Source: Scatosoma sp045533485 (lineage in GTDB: Bacteria > Bacillota > Clostridia > Christensenellales > Borkfalkiaceae). Taken from it: a stretch of DNA of 36,036 nt. Every line of letters starts with the position of its first letter. The stretch's first letter is position 1. The notes beneath the pieces are model-generated. The model searched no databases, was not told the origin of the DNA, and saw nothing but the letters and a program-made list of their open reading frames with translations. Shown here piece after piece: positions 1-9,096 of this stretch. Position numbers and translations under genes: made by a program. Location: positions 1 to 36,036 of the forward strand of contig JAZSHX010000008.1 of assembly GCA_045533485.1 (NCBI GenBank), written 5' to 3'.

Positions 1-8
1 CCCCCCCC

Positions 9-75
9 GTCCTGTCATTCTGGAGCGCAACGCAGTGCAGTGATAGAATCTCTTTTTCCCCAAAAAATCACAAAA
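9..75. repeat. Dispersed palindromic repeat, half copy
   Basis: The stretch begins with CTGTCATTCTGGAGCG and ends with GATAGAATCTC, the two conserved blocks of the left arm of the repeat family found again near 9.7, 12.4-12.6 and 13.0-13.3 kb. The following bases (tctcttttt-cccc-aaaaaatcacaaaa) are also shared with the copy ending near 9838, so the repeat was copied with some flank. No right arm is visible here. Confidence 0.75.
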
Positions 76-192
76 TCGCATAACAAATCCGCCAAGTATT
101 CGTATTTTCGTTTGTTGTATAAAAAAGTATAACGTACAATCGATTTTTTCGATTAAAAAATTAAAAATATTTCATTTTTTTGTAAAAATAAG

Positions 193-222
193 TTGCAAAA
201 TTTGTTTGCATTGTGTTATAAT
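193..222 (+). promoter_or_regulatory. Sigma-A-type promoter of the ABC importer operon
   Basis: TTGCAA at 193-198 and TATAAT at 217-222 are separated by 18 nt. It is the only good promoter upstream of the binding-protein gene. Confidence 0.75.
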
Positions 223-246
223 AATTATAACTATTATAAAATAAAC

Positions 247-286
247 AGGGGCATGCCCCTATTTGGCGCAACGTATTGCGCCAAAT
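247..286 (+). promoter_or_regulatory. Tandem hairpins in the ABC operon leader
   Basis: Two palindromes abut: AGGGGCATGCCCCT at 247-260, and an 11-bp perfect stem at 261-271/276-286 with a CGTA loop. They lie about 20 nt after the predicted transcription start. They could stabilise the 5' end, act as an attenuator (an AT-rich stretch follows, but only a weak T-run), or be a protein-binding operator. The sequence does not decide between these. Confidence 0.5.
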
Positions 287-382
287 AAAAGATTTTTACA
301 AAGGTATGTAATTGTTTTTGGGTTCGTTAAAGGCAATTTCACACATAGAAAAAGAACAAATAATTATTTTTGGAGGTAACTC

Positions 383-2839
383 ATGAACAAAAAATTGAAA
401 GCCACGTTAGCATTAGCTATGTGTGCTGCAATGTCGGTTAGCATGGTTGGTTGCAGAAAGAAAAAGCAAGAACCTGCTAAAACGTACACGTACAACACGT
501 ATACGTCCGTGTCTCCCTCGAACTGGAATGAACTTACGTATCAAGACAACAACGATACGCAAATCATGTCCTACTTGAACAGCCCTTTGTTTGAATTTGA
601 CTTCAAATTCGACGCAAACGGCGAAATCGTACCCGGCGACTTCGAAGTGGAATATTCCTTCGCAACGGGTTTGAAAGACGTTTCCGAACAATACAAGGAC
701 GCTGAAGGCACCGCATATGAAGCAGGTTCCGGTATGGCTTGGCAAATCACCATCCGCGAAGACGGTAAATGGAACGACGGTACGGCTATCAAAGCAGGCG
801 ATTTCCTTTATACGATGCAAGAACAACTCAACCCCTTGTTTATGAACTATCGTGCAGACAGCTTCTATGCTGGTTCGACGATTATCAAGAATGCAGAAGC
901 ATACGTAAAACAAGGCAGCGTGGAAGCAAGAGGCGCACACACGAAATATACCGACTGGGCAACCGCAAAAGCAGACGGTGTAAAATTCGACATCCTTGGC
1001 AACAATACGTATTTTGGCGCTTGGGCAAACAAAAACTATTCCAGCTATTTTGAACAAGCTGGTGAAGGTACCGGTTGGGCTTGGTTAGTATGCGGTCTTG
1101 GCGCTGCAACGACCCCCGATGCAGTTATGGCACTTCAAGGCAAAACGTTTGCGGAAATCGAAGCAAACGCAACGCTCAAAGCAGCGTGGGATGCAGTTAT
1201 CGGTATGTGGCAAACGGATCCCAACGAAGAATTGCATTTCTTCACGTATGATTACACGTGGCCTACGGTGGCATGGAGCGAAGTAGGTTTCTATGCTCCC
1301 AACGATACGACCATCGTTTTGGAACTTGAACAACCCCTTATGCTTTTGAAAGAAGACGGTTCTCTTTCCTACAAAGCAGCGTACAACATGGCTTCCTTGC
1401 CTTTGGTTAAGAAAGATTTGTATGAAGCTTGCAAGCAAGCGCCCGTAGAAGGTTCCACGCTTTGGACGTCTAACTATCATTCGTCCTTGGCTACGACGGC
1501 AAGCTGGGGCCCTTATATGCTTACCGAATTCCAAGCTGGTAAGGTTTATAAGATGGAAAAGAACCCCAACTGGTACGGTTGGAATATGGACAAATATGCT
1601 GGTCAATATCAAACGACGCATATCGTTTGCGAAACCATCTCCGAATACAACACCGCATTCTTGAAATTCAAGAAAGGTGAAATCAACGGTATCGGTATCG
1701 ACGTATCCATCGCAACCGATTACAAGAACTCCGACAGAGCATACTACACGCCCGACGATTACGTTGGTTCCTTGCAATTGCAAGTTTCCGCGGCTGGTTT
1801 GAAGGGTAGAGAAAGCGCAGGCGTGAACAAGACCATCTTGTTGCAAGACGATTTCAGAAAAGCATTGTCGCTTGGTTTGAACCGTGACGCGTATGCAAAG
1901 GCAACGACGACGTCGTCCTTGGCTGGCTTCGGTTTGTTCAACTCTATGCACTATTATGACGTAGCTAACGGTAAAGCTTACCGCGAATCCGACGCAGCAA
2001 AGAAAGTACTTTGCAACGTTTACGGTGTAAATCCTGCTGACCACGGCAACGACCTTGACAAAGCAGTTGACTCCATCACCGGTTATGACCTTACGGCTGC
2101 AAAAGCACTTGTAAACAGCGCTTACGATAAAGCGGTTGCTGCTAGCGATTTGAAGACGACGGATAAAGTTGTATTGACCTACGGTGCGTCCGTGGACAAC
2201 GAAATCACGCGCAGATATTATGAAAACTTGAAGAATCAATGGACCGAACTTATGAAAGGCACCAAGCTTGAAGGTAAGTTTGAACTTGAATTCGACGCAT
2301 CGTTTGGTACGAAGTGGGCTGACGACTTCCGTGACGGCGCATACGACATCTGCCAAGGCGGTTGGACGGGCGCAGCTTGGGATCCCGGCTACCTTTTGAT
2401 GGCTTACCTTGATCCTGACTATATGTACTCCGCAACGTGGAATACGAGTGCTGAAATGGCAACCTACTCTGTAAAAGGCGTTAACGCTGACGGCGAAGTT
2501 ACCAACGTGGCAACGGACGTTTACACGGCTGAACACAGCTTGATGGAATGGTGGACGCTTCTTAACACGACGTGGCAAGCAGGCGCGTTGAACGACGAAT
2601 ACCGTGTTGAATTGATTGCATGCTTGGAAGAAGCAATTCTCAACAAATACTACACGGTTCCCGTAACGTACAGCTTCGGCGCTTCCCTTATGAGCTTCAA
2701 GACCGACTATATCACGTACGAATACAACACGTTCTGCGGTTACGGCGGTATTCAATATATGACGTACAACTATGACGACGCGGCATGGGCAGAATACGTG
2801 GCTGCAAACGCAGTAAACGGCGAATTGAACTACAAGTAA
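383..2839 (+). CDS. Oligopeptide/dipeptide-type ABC transporter substrate-binding lipoprotein
   Basis: This is an extracytoplasmic solute-binding protein of the bacterial family 5 type (OppA/DppA-like). It would capture a peptide or similar ligand and deliver it to the permease pair encoded downstream. The N-terminus is a lipoprotein signal: a KK-rich start, a hydrophobic stretch and the lipobox MVGC with Cys24. The family motif for the N-terminal lobe, W-x-I-T-I-R-E-D-G-K-W-x-D-G-T, is near residues 120-135. At 818 residues it is longer than the usual 500-600, so it contains extra surface segments. The start is supported by GGAGG 7 nt upstream. It is first in an operon and is followed by a strong stem-loop, which fits higher expression of the binding protein. 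The substrate is unknown. Confidence 0.9.
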   Translation: MNKKLKATLALAMCAAMSVSMVGCRKKKQEPAKTYTYNTYTSVSPSNWNELTYQDNNDTQIMSYLNSPLFEFDFKFDANGEIVPGDFEVEYSFATGLKDVSEQYKDAEGTAYEAGSGMAWQITIREDGKWNDGTAIKAGDFLYTMQEQLNPLFMNYRADSFYAGSTIIKNAEAYVKQGSVEARGAHTKYTDWATAKADGVKFDILGNNTYFGAWANKNYSSYFEQAGEGTGWAWLVCGLGAATTPDAVMALQGKTFAEIEANATLKAAWDAVIGMWQTDPNEELHFFTYDYTWPTVAWSEVGFYAPNDTTIVLELEQPLMLLKEDGSLSYKAAYNMASLPLVKKDLYEACKQAPVEGSTLWTSNYHSSLATTASWGPYMLTEFQAGKVYKMEKNPNWYGWNMDKYAGQYQTTHIVCETISEYNTAFLKFKKGEINGIGIDVSIATDYKNSDRAYYTPDDYVGSLQLQVSAAGLKGRESAGVNKTILLQDDFRKALSLGLNRDAYAKATTTSSLAGFGLFNSMHYYDVANGKAYRESDAAKKVLCNVYGVNPADHGNDLDKAVDSITGYDLTAAKALVNSAYDKAVAASDLKTTDKVVLTYGASVDNEITRRYYENLKNQWTELMKGTKLEGKFELEFDASFGTKWADDFRDGAYDICQGGWTGAAWDPGYLLMAYLDPDYMYSATWNTSAEMATYSVKGVNADGEVTNVATDVYTAEHSLMEWWTLLNTTWQAGALNDEYRVELIACLEEAILNKYYTVPVTYSFGASLMSFKTDYITYEYNTFCGYGGIQYMTYNYDDAAWAEYVAANAVNGELNYK

Positions 2840-2887
2840 GATTCGTGGCGCTTTGATAAGCGTAAATATCTTGTAACTTAAGCCGAT

Positions 2888-2918
2888 TATAGTGGGGAAA
2901 TGACCTTTCCCCACTATA
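2888..2918 (+). promoter_or_regulatory. Intercistronic stem-loop after the binding-protein gene
   Basis: A perfect 13-bp stem (2888-2900 with 2906-2918) and a 5-nt loop lie between the binding-protein and permease genes. No T-run follows. By analogy with other binding-protein operons this would protect the upstream mRNA or partly terminate, giving more binding protein than permease. Confidence 0.65.
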
Positions 2919-2980
2919 TTGCGGTTTATACAGTCTTTGAAATCGGCGGGTTTCCGCCCTTTGTAGGAGTTTTTTTTACT

Positions 2981-3943
2981 ATGTATATGTTCAAATATAT
3001 AATGAAGAGAATCGGTCTTATGCTTATGACCTTCTGTATCATTATGGTTATGTGCTTCATCCTTATCAAAATGTTGCCCATCGTTATCGACGTGCAAATG
3101 GGTAAGGACGCAGCTATTTTGAAAGCGCAGTTGGAAGCGCGTGGGTATTACGATCCCATTTTCGTGCAGTTGATCAATTACCTGAAACGTATTGTTTTGC
3201 ACGGTGACTTCGGTATCGGCGTAAATATGCCGGAATTTAGAAATCAACCCGTTTGGGACGTTTTCGTAAGCCAGCTTCCGCCCACGGTGCTTATCAACGT
3301 ATATTCCAGCTTATTTGCCGTTCCTTTGGGCTTGGGCTTGGGTATCTATGCGGCGCTCCGCAAAAATAAATGGCAAGACCACACCATTTCGACACTTGTA
3401 ATGGTGCTTATCTCCGTGCCTTCGTACGTTACGGCGTTCTTGTTGCAATACGTGATTTGCTTCAAGCTGGATTTGTTGCCCTTGACGATGAAATCGGGGT
3501 ATGATTATTTCACGTGGGACATGTTCAAATCTATGCTTCCCGCGGTGCTTGCTATGTCGTTCGGTTCTATCGCCGGCTATTGCCGTTTCACGCGTGCCGA
3601 ACTTACCGAAGTGTTGACAGGCGAATATTTGTTGCTTGCCCGCACGAAAGGGTTGACAAAGAAACAATCTATCTTCCGCCATGCGCTTAGAAACGCTATG
3701 GTGCCTATTTTCCCGATGATTATCGGTGAATTTATTTCCGTTTTGTCCGGTTCGCTTATCTTGGAGCAAATTTTCTCCATTCCGGGTGTTGGCAGATTGT
3801 ATCTTAACTCTATCAATTCACTTGACTACGACTTCTTTATGCTGCTCTCCGGCTTCTATACCTTGGTTGGTCTTGCCGCGGGCATCGTTATCGATATCAG
3901 CTACGGGTTCATTGACCCGAGAATAAGAATGGGGGCGAAATAA
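2981..3943 (+). CDS. ABC transporter permease, OppB/DppB type
   Basis: This is the first integral membrane subunit of the importer. I place the start at the ATG at 2981 because AGGAG ends 11 nt upstream; an in-frame ATG at 2900 would begin inside the stem-loop and adds a stretch untypical of the family. The 320-residue product has the usual N-terminal helix (KRIGLMLMTFCIIMVMCF) and long first external loop, then a core of about five membrane helices. The coupling-loop motif EYLLLARTKGLTKKQ, near residues 219-233, matches the EAA region of this family (E-Y-x-x-x-A-R-x-K-G). The length is normal, unlike its partner permease. Its stop codon is one base from the next start. Confidence 0.9.
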   Translation: MYMFKYIMKRIGLMLMTFCIIMVMCFILIKMLPIVIDVQMGKDAAILKAQLEARGYYDPIFVQLINYLKRIVLHGDFGIGVNMPEFRNQPVWDVFVSQLPPTVLINVYSSLFAVPLGLGLGIYAALRKNKWQDHTISTLVMVLISVPSYVTAFLLQYVICFKLDLLPLTMKSGYDYFTWDMFKSMLPAVLAMSFGSIAGYCRFTRAELTEVLTGEYLLLARTKGLTKKQSIFRHALRNAMVPIFPMIIGEFISVLSGSLILEQIFSIPGVGRLYLNSINSLDYDFFMLLSGFYTLVGLAAGIVIDISYGFIDPRIRMGAK

Positions 3944-3944
3944 T

Positions 3945-5570
3945 ATGGAAAACATTGAAATGATGAATATCCCCAAAGAGAAATTCGCTCCGGCGAAAAA
4001 CCGTGACAATTTGCACGATAAAAAGCTGGATACCAAGCCGGTTGGCTATTTTAAGGACGCGTGGCTTCGTTTCCGTAAAAACAAGGGTTCGGTGTTTGCA
4101 TTCGGCATCATCGTATTGTTGCTTTTGTTTGCAATCATCGTGCCGATGATAAGCCCGTATACGGTTGCTTATGAAGATGATAACTTTAAGTATAATTATC
4201 CCAAAAACAAGCTTTGCGTAAGTATGGGCTTGGATTTCTGGGACGGCTGTTCCAAGAAAACGCTCAACGAAACGACCTTCTTGCAACATTATGCAATCGG
4301 GGAAGAAACGGGTAAGCTTGTTGTAAAGAACAATGATTACGACGTGGAAGCCACAACGACGGGTAATTATTATACCTACCGTTTGGATTCCTACAGCTTG
4401 GTTGGTTGTACGCTTCAAAAGCTGACGTTGGCTGAGTTCCAAGCGTTGCAAGCATACCAAGAAGAAATCGGTGTGCAAATTATTTATCCTGCGGTAAATA
4501 AAAAGGAAGCCGTTTATCAAAAATATTCTTCGCAATTTGCCAACAACGACAACGTTTGGTATAAATTGACGGAAGGGTATGCAATCAACGCCGACGGTAC
4601 GGTAAATAAGCGTAAAAAGATGGCTGTTCCCGAAGTTGTGCGCGATACCAACAAGCAAATCGTTTTAGATGCAAACGGTAAAATTCAATACACGCCCAAC
4701 TATATTGAAGCTACGGGTACGGACGCATACACCAGCACGATGTATATCGAAGGCGATACCAAGCAATACGATTACGCTGTGAAAAAGCAAGGCGATCAAT
4801 ACGAAGTACGTGTAGATTATTACGAATACTACAAGTATTTGCACCAAGAAATTTATAAAGACGGTATTAAAGAACCGGTTTTCCTGTTCGGTACGACGCA
4901 AAACGGTAAAGATATTCTTACCTGCTTGGGTTCGGGTGCGCGCTTGTCTTTCATTTTGGCAATCACCGTTTCTGCGGTAAATATGTTCGTCGGCGCTATC
5001 TACGGCGCAATCGAAGGTTACTACGGCGGCAAGCTCGACTTGTTTATGGAACGCTTCTCCGATATTTTATCGGCAGTGCCTTTCATGATCGTAATTTCCC
5101 TTTTGAAAATGCACATGGGCGGTACAAGCCAGCTATTGATTTTGTTCATCGCGTTCTTCCTAACGGGGTGGATAGGTATGGCGTCGCGTGTGCGTATGCA
5201 GTTCTACCGCTTCAAAAACCAAGAATACGTTTTGGCGGCAAGAACGCTTGGCGCAAGCGATAGACGTATTATGTTTAAGCACATTTTCCCCAACTCGCTC
5301 GGTACGATTGTCACCGGCTCGGTTTTGGCGATCCCCGGTATGATTTTCTCTGAATCTTCCTTGAGCTATTTGGGTATTATCAACTTGCAAACGGGTAGTA
5401 TGACCAGTGTGGGTAACATGCTTTCCAGCGCGCAAAAATATTTGACCAGTTATCCGTATATGATGTTGTTCCCTGCGCTCTTCATTTGTTTGTTGATGCT
5501 CAGCTTCAACCTGTTCGGTAACGGTTTGCGCGACGCGTTCAACCCGTCCTTGCGTGGTGCGGAGGATTAA
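3945..5570 (+). CDS. ABC transporter permease, OppC/DppC type, with large external insert
   Basis: This is the second membrane subunit of the importer. After a cytoplasmic N-terminus and one membrane helix (about residues 50-72), the family motif that normally follows closely (G-T-D-x-x-G-R-D) appears only at about residue 314, as GTTQNGKDIL. The roughly 215 residues between are hydrophilic, rich in Tyr, Asn and Lys, and predicted to lie outside the cell. From there the protein is canonical, with the EAA-type coupling loop QEYVLAARTLGASDRRI. Family members are usually near 300 residues; this one has 541. The insert reads in one frame without a stop, so it is not a frameshift artefact. It may form an extra lid or docking domain for the also enlarged binding protein; that is inference. 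Confidence 0.88.
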   Translation: MENIEMMNIPKEKFAPAKNRDNLHDKKLDTKPVGYFKDAWLRFRKNKGSVFAFGIIVLLLLFAIIVPMISPYTVAYEDDNFKYNYPKNKLCVSMGLDFWDGCSKKTLNETTFLQHYAIGEETGKLVVKNNDYDVEATTTGNYYTYRLDSYSLVGCTLQKLTLAEFQALQAYQEEIGVQIIYPAVNKKEAVYQKYSSQFANNDNVWYKLTEGYAINADGTVNKRKKMAVPEVVRDTNKQIVLDANGKIQYTPNYIEATGTDAYTSTMYIEGDTKQYDYAVKKQGDQYEVRVDYYEYYKYLHQEIYKDGIKEPVFLFGTTQNGKDILTCLGSGARLSFILAITVSAVNMFVGAIYGAIEGYYGGKLDLFMERFSDILSAVPFMIVISLLKMHMGGTSQLLILFIAFFLTGWIGMASRVRMQFYRFKNQEYVLAARTLGASDRRIMFKHIFPNSLGTIVTGSVLAIPGMIFSESSLSYLGIINLQTGSMTSVGNMLSSAQKYLTSYPYMMLFPALFICLLMLSFNLFGNGLRDAFNPSLRGAED

Positions 5571-5573
5571 GAT

Positions 5574-7823
5574 ATGGAAAAGAAATTAGAAGTTAAAAAT
5601 TTGGTTATCTCTTTCCGTACGCAAGCAGGCAAAGTGCAAGCAGTGCGCGACATTTCCTTTGACCTTTACAAGGGCGAAACGCTGGCAATCGTAGGCGAAT
5701 CGGGCTCTGGTAAATCGGTAACGTCCAAAGCGATTATCGGTATTTCCGCGGCAAACGCAATCGTGGAACACGGCGAAATTTTGTACGACGGACAAGATTT
5801 AGTGCGTATTCCCGAAGAAGAAATGCACAAGCTTCGCGGCGACAAAATCGCGATGATTTTCCAAGATCCGCTTTCTTCGCTTGACCCGATTATGCGCATA
5901 GGCCACCAAATCACGGAAGCGATGCTTTTGAAAAACAAGGCAAACCGTAAGGAAGGCCGCGTAGCGTTCAATAAAAAGCTTACCGTTTTGGCAAACACGA
6001 TGGTAGCGGCGCTCAACGCCAAGCTGGAAAACGGCACGGCGGACGCGCAAGAAACCGCCGAACTTTTGCAAAAAGTAGGCGAATATATCAAAACGTTCGA
6101 CAAATTCAATATCAAAGCGATTGAGCTTGAAAACGCGTACAACGTTGCGAAAAATAACGCGCAAGAACTCATCTCCATCATCGACGATTTCCTGTTTATG
6201 ATGGAAAAACGTCAAAAAATCGACGTTATCGACGTGTTGAAGTCGATGAATAAAAAGCTCAAAAACGTACAAGAAAAATACTTCGCTTCGGGCTGCTTTG
6301 ACGAATTAGACGCGTACATGGTACGCCTGTATGAAGCTATTAAGACCGAACAAGCGAAGGTTTCCTTGCTCGACAAAGCAAAGAAAATCGTGCTTAGAAG
6401 AGCGCAAAACATCTCCGCAGAGCAACAAACGTTGGATTTGTGTAAACAAATGCGCGCAACGCTCGCTACGCTTGTAGAACGCCCTGCATATAACTTCTTT
6501 AGAATCGGCTATTACGTGTATAAGCACCCCGAAGCGGATTTAAGCACGTTGCCTGCACAGGAAGCCAACGAAAAAGCGTATAGGTTCCTTATGGAAGATT
6601 ATATGCACGCATTTTTGAAGCTGGAACGTTTGGCAGTGCAATACGCGCAAACGCAATCGCTTGAAAACAAAAAGCAAGCGCTTGCAAGCTTGAACGAAGC
6701 AAAAGCGTTCTTTGCGGCAGGCGATTTCACGGCAGCGCAAGCAGCGGAAATGAGCAAGGCAGTAGCCAAAGCAGTGACCGCGTCCATCAACGAACTTGAC
6801 GTTATCAAGGACAGCGTTGCTTACACGTTCGCAGGCGCGCTCAACCGCGAAGTAGACAAATACTTCTTCTATATAAAGAACAATCCCAAGGAAGAAGCAC
6901 GTTTTGCGCGTCAAACGGCGAAACGCGATGCGTTGATTGCCAAAGGCAAAACGGTAGACTGGAAAGTCGTTCCCAAGTTCATCATCGAACCGGAAACGCA
7001 AATCAAATCGATTGTGTCCGTTTTAGACCGCGTAATCGCGAAATTCAAAGCAGATATCGAAAACGCGGGGAACGTAGACGCGGAAGAAAGCTGTGTAAAA
7101 CTTGTCGACTACTTGAAAGAAAAGGCGTCGCAGGTCGTATTCAAGCTTACCAAGCGTATTGCGAAAGAACGCGCAATCAAAATCATGGAAGAAGTAGGTA
7201 TTCCCGAACCGCGTATCCGTTATCAACAATACCCGTTTGAATTTTCGGGCGGTATGCGTCAACGTATCGTAATCGCAATCGCGCTTTCGGCAAACCCCGA
7301 CATTTTGATTTGCGACGAACCCACGACGGCGCTCGACGTAACCATTCAAGCGCAAATTTTGGAACTTATCAACAAACTCAAAGCGGAACGTAACCTTTCG
7401 ATTATTTTCATCACGCACGACTTGGGCGTAGTTGCAAACATGGCGGACAGAATTGCCGTTATGTACGCAGGTAAAATTGTCGAATACGGCACGGCGGAAG
7501 ACGTATTCTACGATCCCCGTCACCCGTACACGTGGGCGTTGCTTTCGTCCATGCCCGACTTGGACACGAACGAAAAGCTGGACGCAATCCCGGGTACGCC
7601 GCCCAACATGATCTATCCGCCCGTAGGCGATGCCTTTGCCGACCGTAACAAATACGCAATGGAAATCGACTTTGAAATGCAACCCCCGATGTTTGAAATC
7701 ACGCCGACGCACTATGCGGCAACGTGGCTTTTGCATCCCAACGCAGAAAAAGTAGAAGTTCCCAAGATTATTACGGAACGCATCAAACGCATGCACGAAA
7801 GAGGAGGCAAGGACAATGACTAA
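5574..7823 (+). CDS. ABC transporter ATP-binding protein, OppD/DppD type, with ~400-residue insert
   Basis: This is one of two ATPases of the importer. Walker A is GESGSGKS (about 41-48), the Q-loop FQDPLSSLDP is near 96-105, the signature SGGMRQR is near 558-564, Walker B ends in CDEPTTALD near 580, and the switch His is in FITHD. The Q-loop to signature distance is about 460 residues, where roughly 60-70 is normal, so about 400 residues are inserted in the helical subdomain that contacts the permease. The insert is highly charged, Ala/Lys/Glu-rich and looks all-helical. The C-terminal part with PGTPPNM is the usual oligopeptide-transporter extension. GGAGG precedes the start. The gene overlaps the next by 8 bp. 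Confidence 0.9.
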   Translation: MEKKLEVKNLVISFRTQAGKVQAVRDISFDLYKGETLAIVGESGSGKSVTSKAIIGISAANAIVEHGEILYDGQDLVRIPEEEMHKLRGDKIAMIFQDPLSSLDPIMRIGHQITEAMLLKNKANRKEGRVAFNKKLTVLANTMVAALNAKLENGTADAQETAELLQKVGEYIKTFDKFNIKAIELENAYNVAKNNAQELISIIDDFLFMMEKRQKIDVIDVLKSMNKKLKNVQEKYFASGCFDELDAYMVRLYEAIKTEQAKVSLLDKAKKIVLRRAQNISAEQQTLDLCKQMRATLATLVERPAYNFFRIGYYVYKHPEADLSTLPAQEANEKAYRFLMEDYMHAFLKLERLAVQYAQTQSLENKKQALASLNEAKAFFAAGDFTAAQAAEMSKAVAKAVTASINELDVIKDSVAYTFAGALNREVDKYFFYIKNNPKEEARFARQTAKRDALIAKGKTVDWKVVPKFIIEPETQIKSIVSVLDRVIAKFKADIENAGNVDAEESCVKLVDYLKEKASQVVFKLTKRIAKERAIKIMEEVGIPEPRIRYQQYPFEFSGGMRQRIVIAIALSANPDILICDEPTTALDVTIQAQILELINKLKAERNLSIIFITHDLGVVANMADRIAVMYAGKIVEYGTAEDVFYDPRHPYTWALLSSMPDLDTNEKLDAIPGTPPNMIYPPVGDAFADRNKYAMEIDFEMQPPMFEITPTHYAATWLLHPNAEKVEVPKIITERIKRMHERGGKDND

Positions 7824-9072
7824 CAACGAAGTTTTATTAAAAGTTGAAAATCTTTGCCAGTATTTCCGCATGGGGCATAGAGACTTAAAAGCGGTGGATA
7901 ACGTCAATTTCGAAGTGCACAAAGGCGAAGTTTTCGGGCTTGTAGGCGAATCCGGTTGCGGCAAAACGACGACCGGCCGTTCGATTATCAAGCTCTACGA
8001 CATCACGTCGGGCAACGTCTACTTTAAGGGGCAAAGAGTGGGGGCAGGTACGCGTTCATACAAGGATGCGATCACTGCCGCACGCAAAAATGCAGCCGCG
8101 CAAATCAAGGAATTGAAAGCGCAATTAAAGGAAGACGCAAGCAAACAAGCGGATATTGCCGAGAAAATTGCACAAATTAAAGTAGAGCTTAAAGAAACGG
8201 TAGAAAACAACCGCAATCTTATCCGCGAAGCCAACTTTGACAACAAAAACGTGAACAAAATGCACGCGGATTCGTTGTTGAAAAAGCTGGAAGACGAATA
8301 TGCGGAAAAGTTTGCCAAAGCGGAAGGCGACGAAGAAGCGACGAAAGCGTTGAAAAAGGAATACGCAAACCGTTGCCGCGTAGCCAAGAAAAGCAAACTC
8401 ATCACGCAAATCCAAATGATTTTCCAAGACCCCATCGCGTCGTTAGACCCCCGTATGACGGTTCGCGAAATCATTGCGGAAGGCCTGATTATCAACGGTA
8501 TCACGGATAAAGACTATATCAACGAAAAGGTGTACGAAATTTTGGAAACGGTAGGTCTGGTACGCGAACACGCCAACCGCTACCCCCACGAATTTTCGGG
8601 CGGCCAACGCCAACGTATCGGTATCGCGCGCGCCATCATTATGCAACCGGAAATGATCATTGCCGACGAACCCATTTCGGCGCTCGACGTGTCTATCCAA
8701 GCGCAGGTAATCAACCTTTTGAACGACTTGCGCGAACGCTTGGGCTTGACGATTTTGTTCATCGCGCACGACTTGTCCGTTGTCAAATACTTCTCCGATA
8801 GAATCGGCGTTATGTATTTCGGCAAAATGGTCGAACTTGCTTCGTCGGAAGAACTCTTCAAACACCCGATGCACCCGTACACGAAATCGTTGTTGTCGGC
8901 AATCCCCTTGCCCGATCCGCAGTACGAAAAGCAACGTACGCGCGTAACGTACAACCCGATTGCGGACCACGACTATTCGACAAATCCCCCGTCCATGCGT
9001 GAAATCGCGCCCGGGCATTTCGTGTATTGCAACGACGAAGAAGAAGCGAAATACAAATCGTTGTTGAAATAA
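7816..9072 (+). CDS. ABC transporter ATP-binding protein, OppF/DppF type, with ~105-residue insert
   Basis: This is the second ATPase of the importer. Walker A is GESGCGKTT (about 45-53), the Q-loop FQDPIASLDPRMTV begins near residue 203, the signature SGGQRQRIGIARA is near 262, Walker B ends ADEPISALD, and the switch His is in FIAHD. Here the Q-loop to signature distance is normal, but Walker A to Q-loop is about 159 residues instead of about 55. The extra segment (roughly 76-190) is a charged, heptad-like helical stretch resembling an antiparallel coiled coil. The insert is therefore at a different site from the one in the partner ATPase. The start overlaps the upstream gene by 8 bp and has GAGGAGG upstream. 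Confidence 0.9.
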   Translation: MTNNEVLLKVENLCQYFRMGHRDLKAVDNVNFEVHKGEVFGLVGESGCGKTTTGRSIIKLYDITSGNVYFKGQRVGAGTRSYKDAITAARKNAAAQIKELKAQLKEDASKQADIAEKIAQIKVELKETVENNRNLIREANFDNKNVNKMHADSLLKKLEDEYAEKFAKAEGDEEATKALKKEYANRCRVAKKSKLITQIQMIFQDPIASLDPRMTVREIIAEGLIINGITDKDYINEKVYEILETVGLVREHANRYPHEFSGGQRQRIGIARAIIMQPEMIIADEPISALDVSIQAQVINLLNDLRERLGLTILFIAHDLSVVKYFSDRIGVMYFGKMVELASSEELFKHPMHPYTKSLLSAIPLPDPQYEKQRTRVTYNPIADHDYSTNPPSMREIAPGHFVYCNDEEEAKYKSLLK

Positions 9073-9096
9073 GCAAATATCAAAAGGAAGCAAGCA

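Larger units (their letters stand above)
76..382 (+). other. Intergenic leader region of the ABC operon
   Basis: This AT-rich stretch contains no convincing gene. It holds the promoter at 193-222, two adjacent perfect palindromes at 247-286, and the ribosome site GGAGG just before the ATG at 383. The mRNA leader would be about 150 nt. Confidence 0.7.

Noticed and set aside
1085..3247. A 720-codon open frame antisense to the binding-protein gene
   Set aside because: It is the mirror of a clearly coding sequence with strong codon bias, has no ribosome site and no recognisable domain; similar long mirror frames lie opposite the GH2 and ATPase genes.
3945..9072. Frameshift or assembly error as the cause of the enlarged permease and ATPases
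   Set aside because: Each insert is read in one continuous frame with the same codon bias as its gene, and the motifs on both sides are intact and in the right order.
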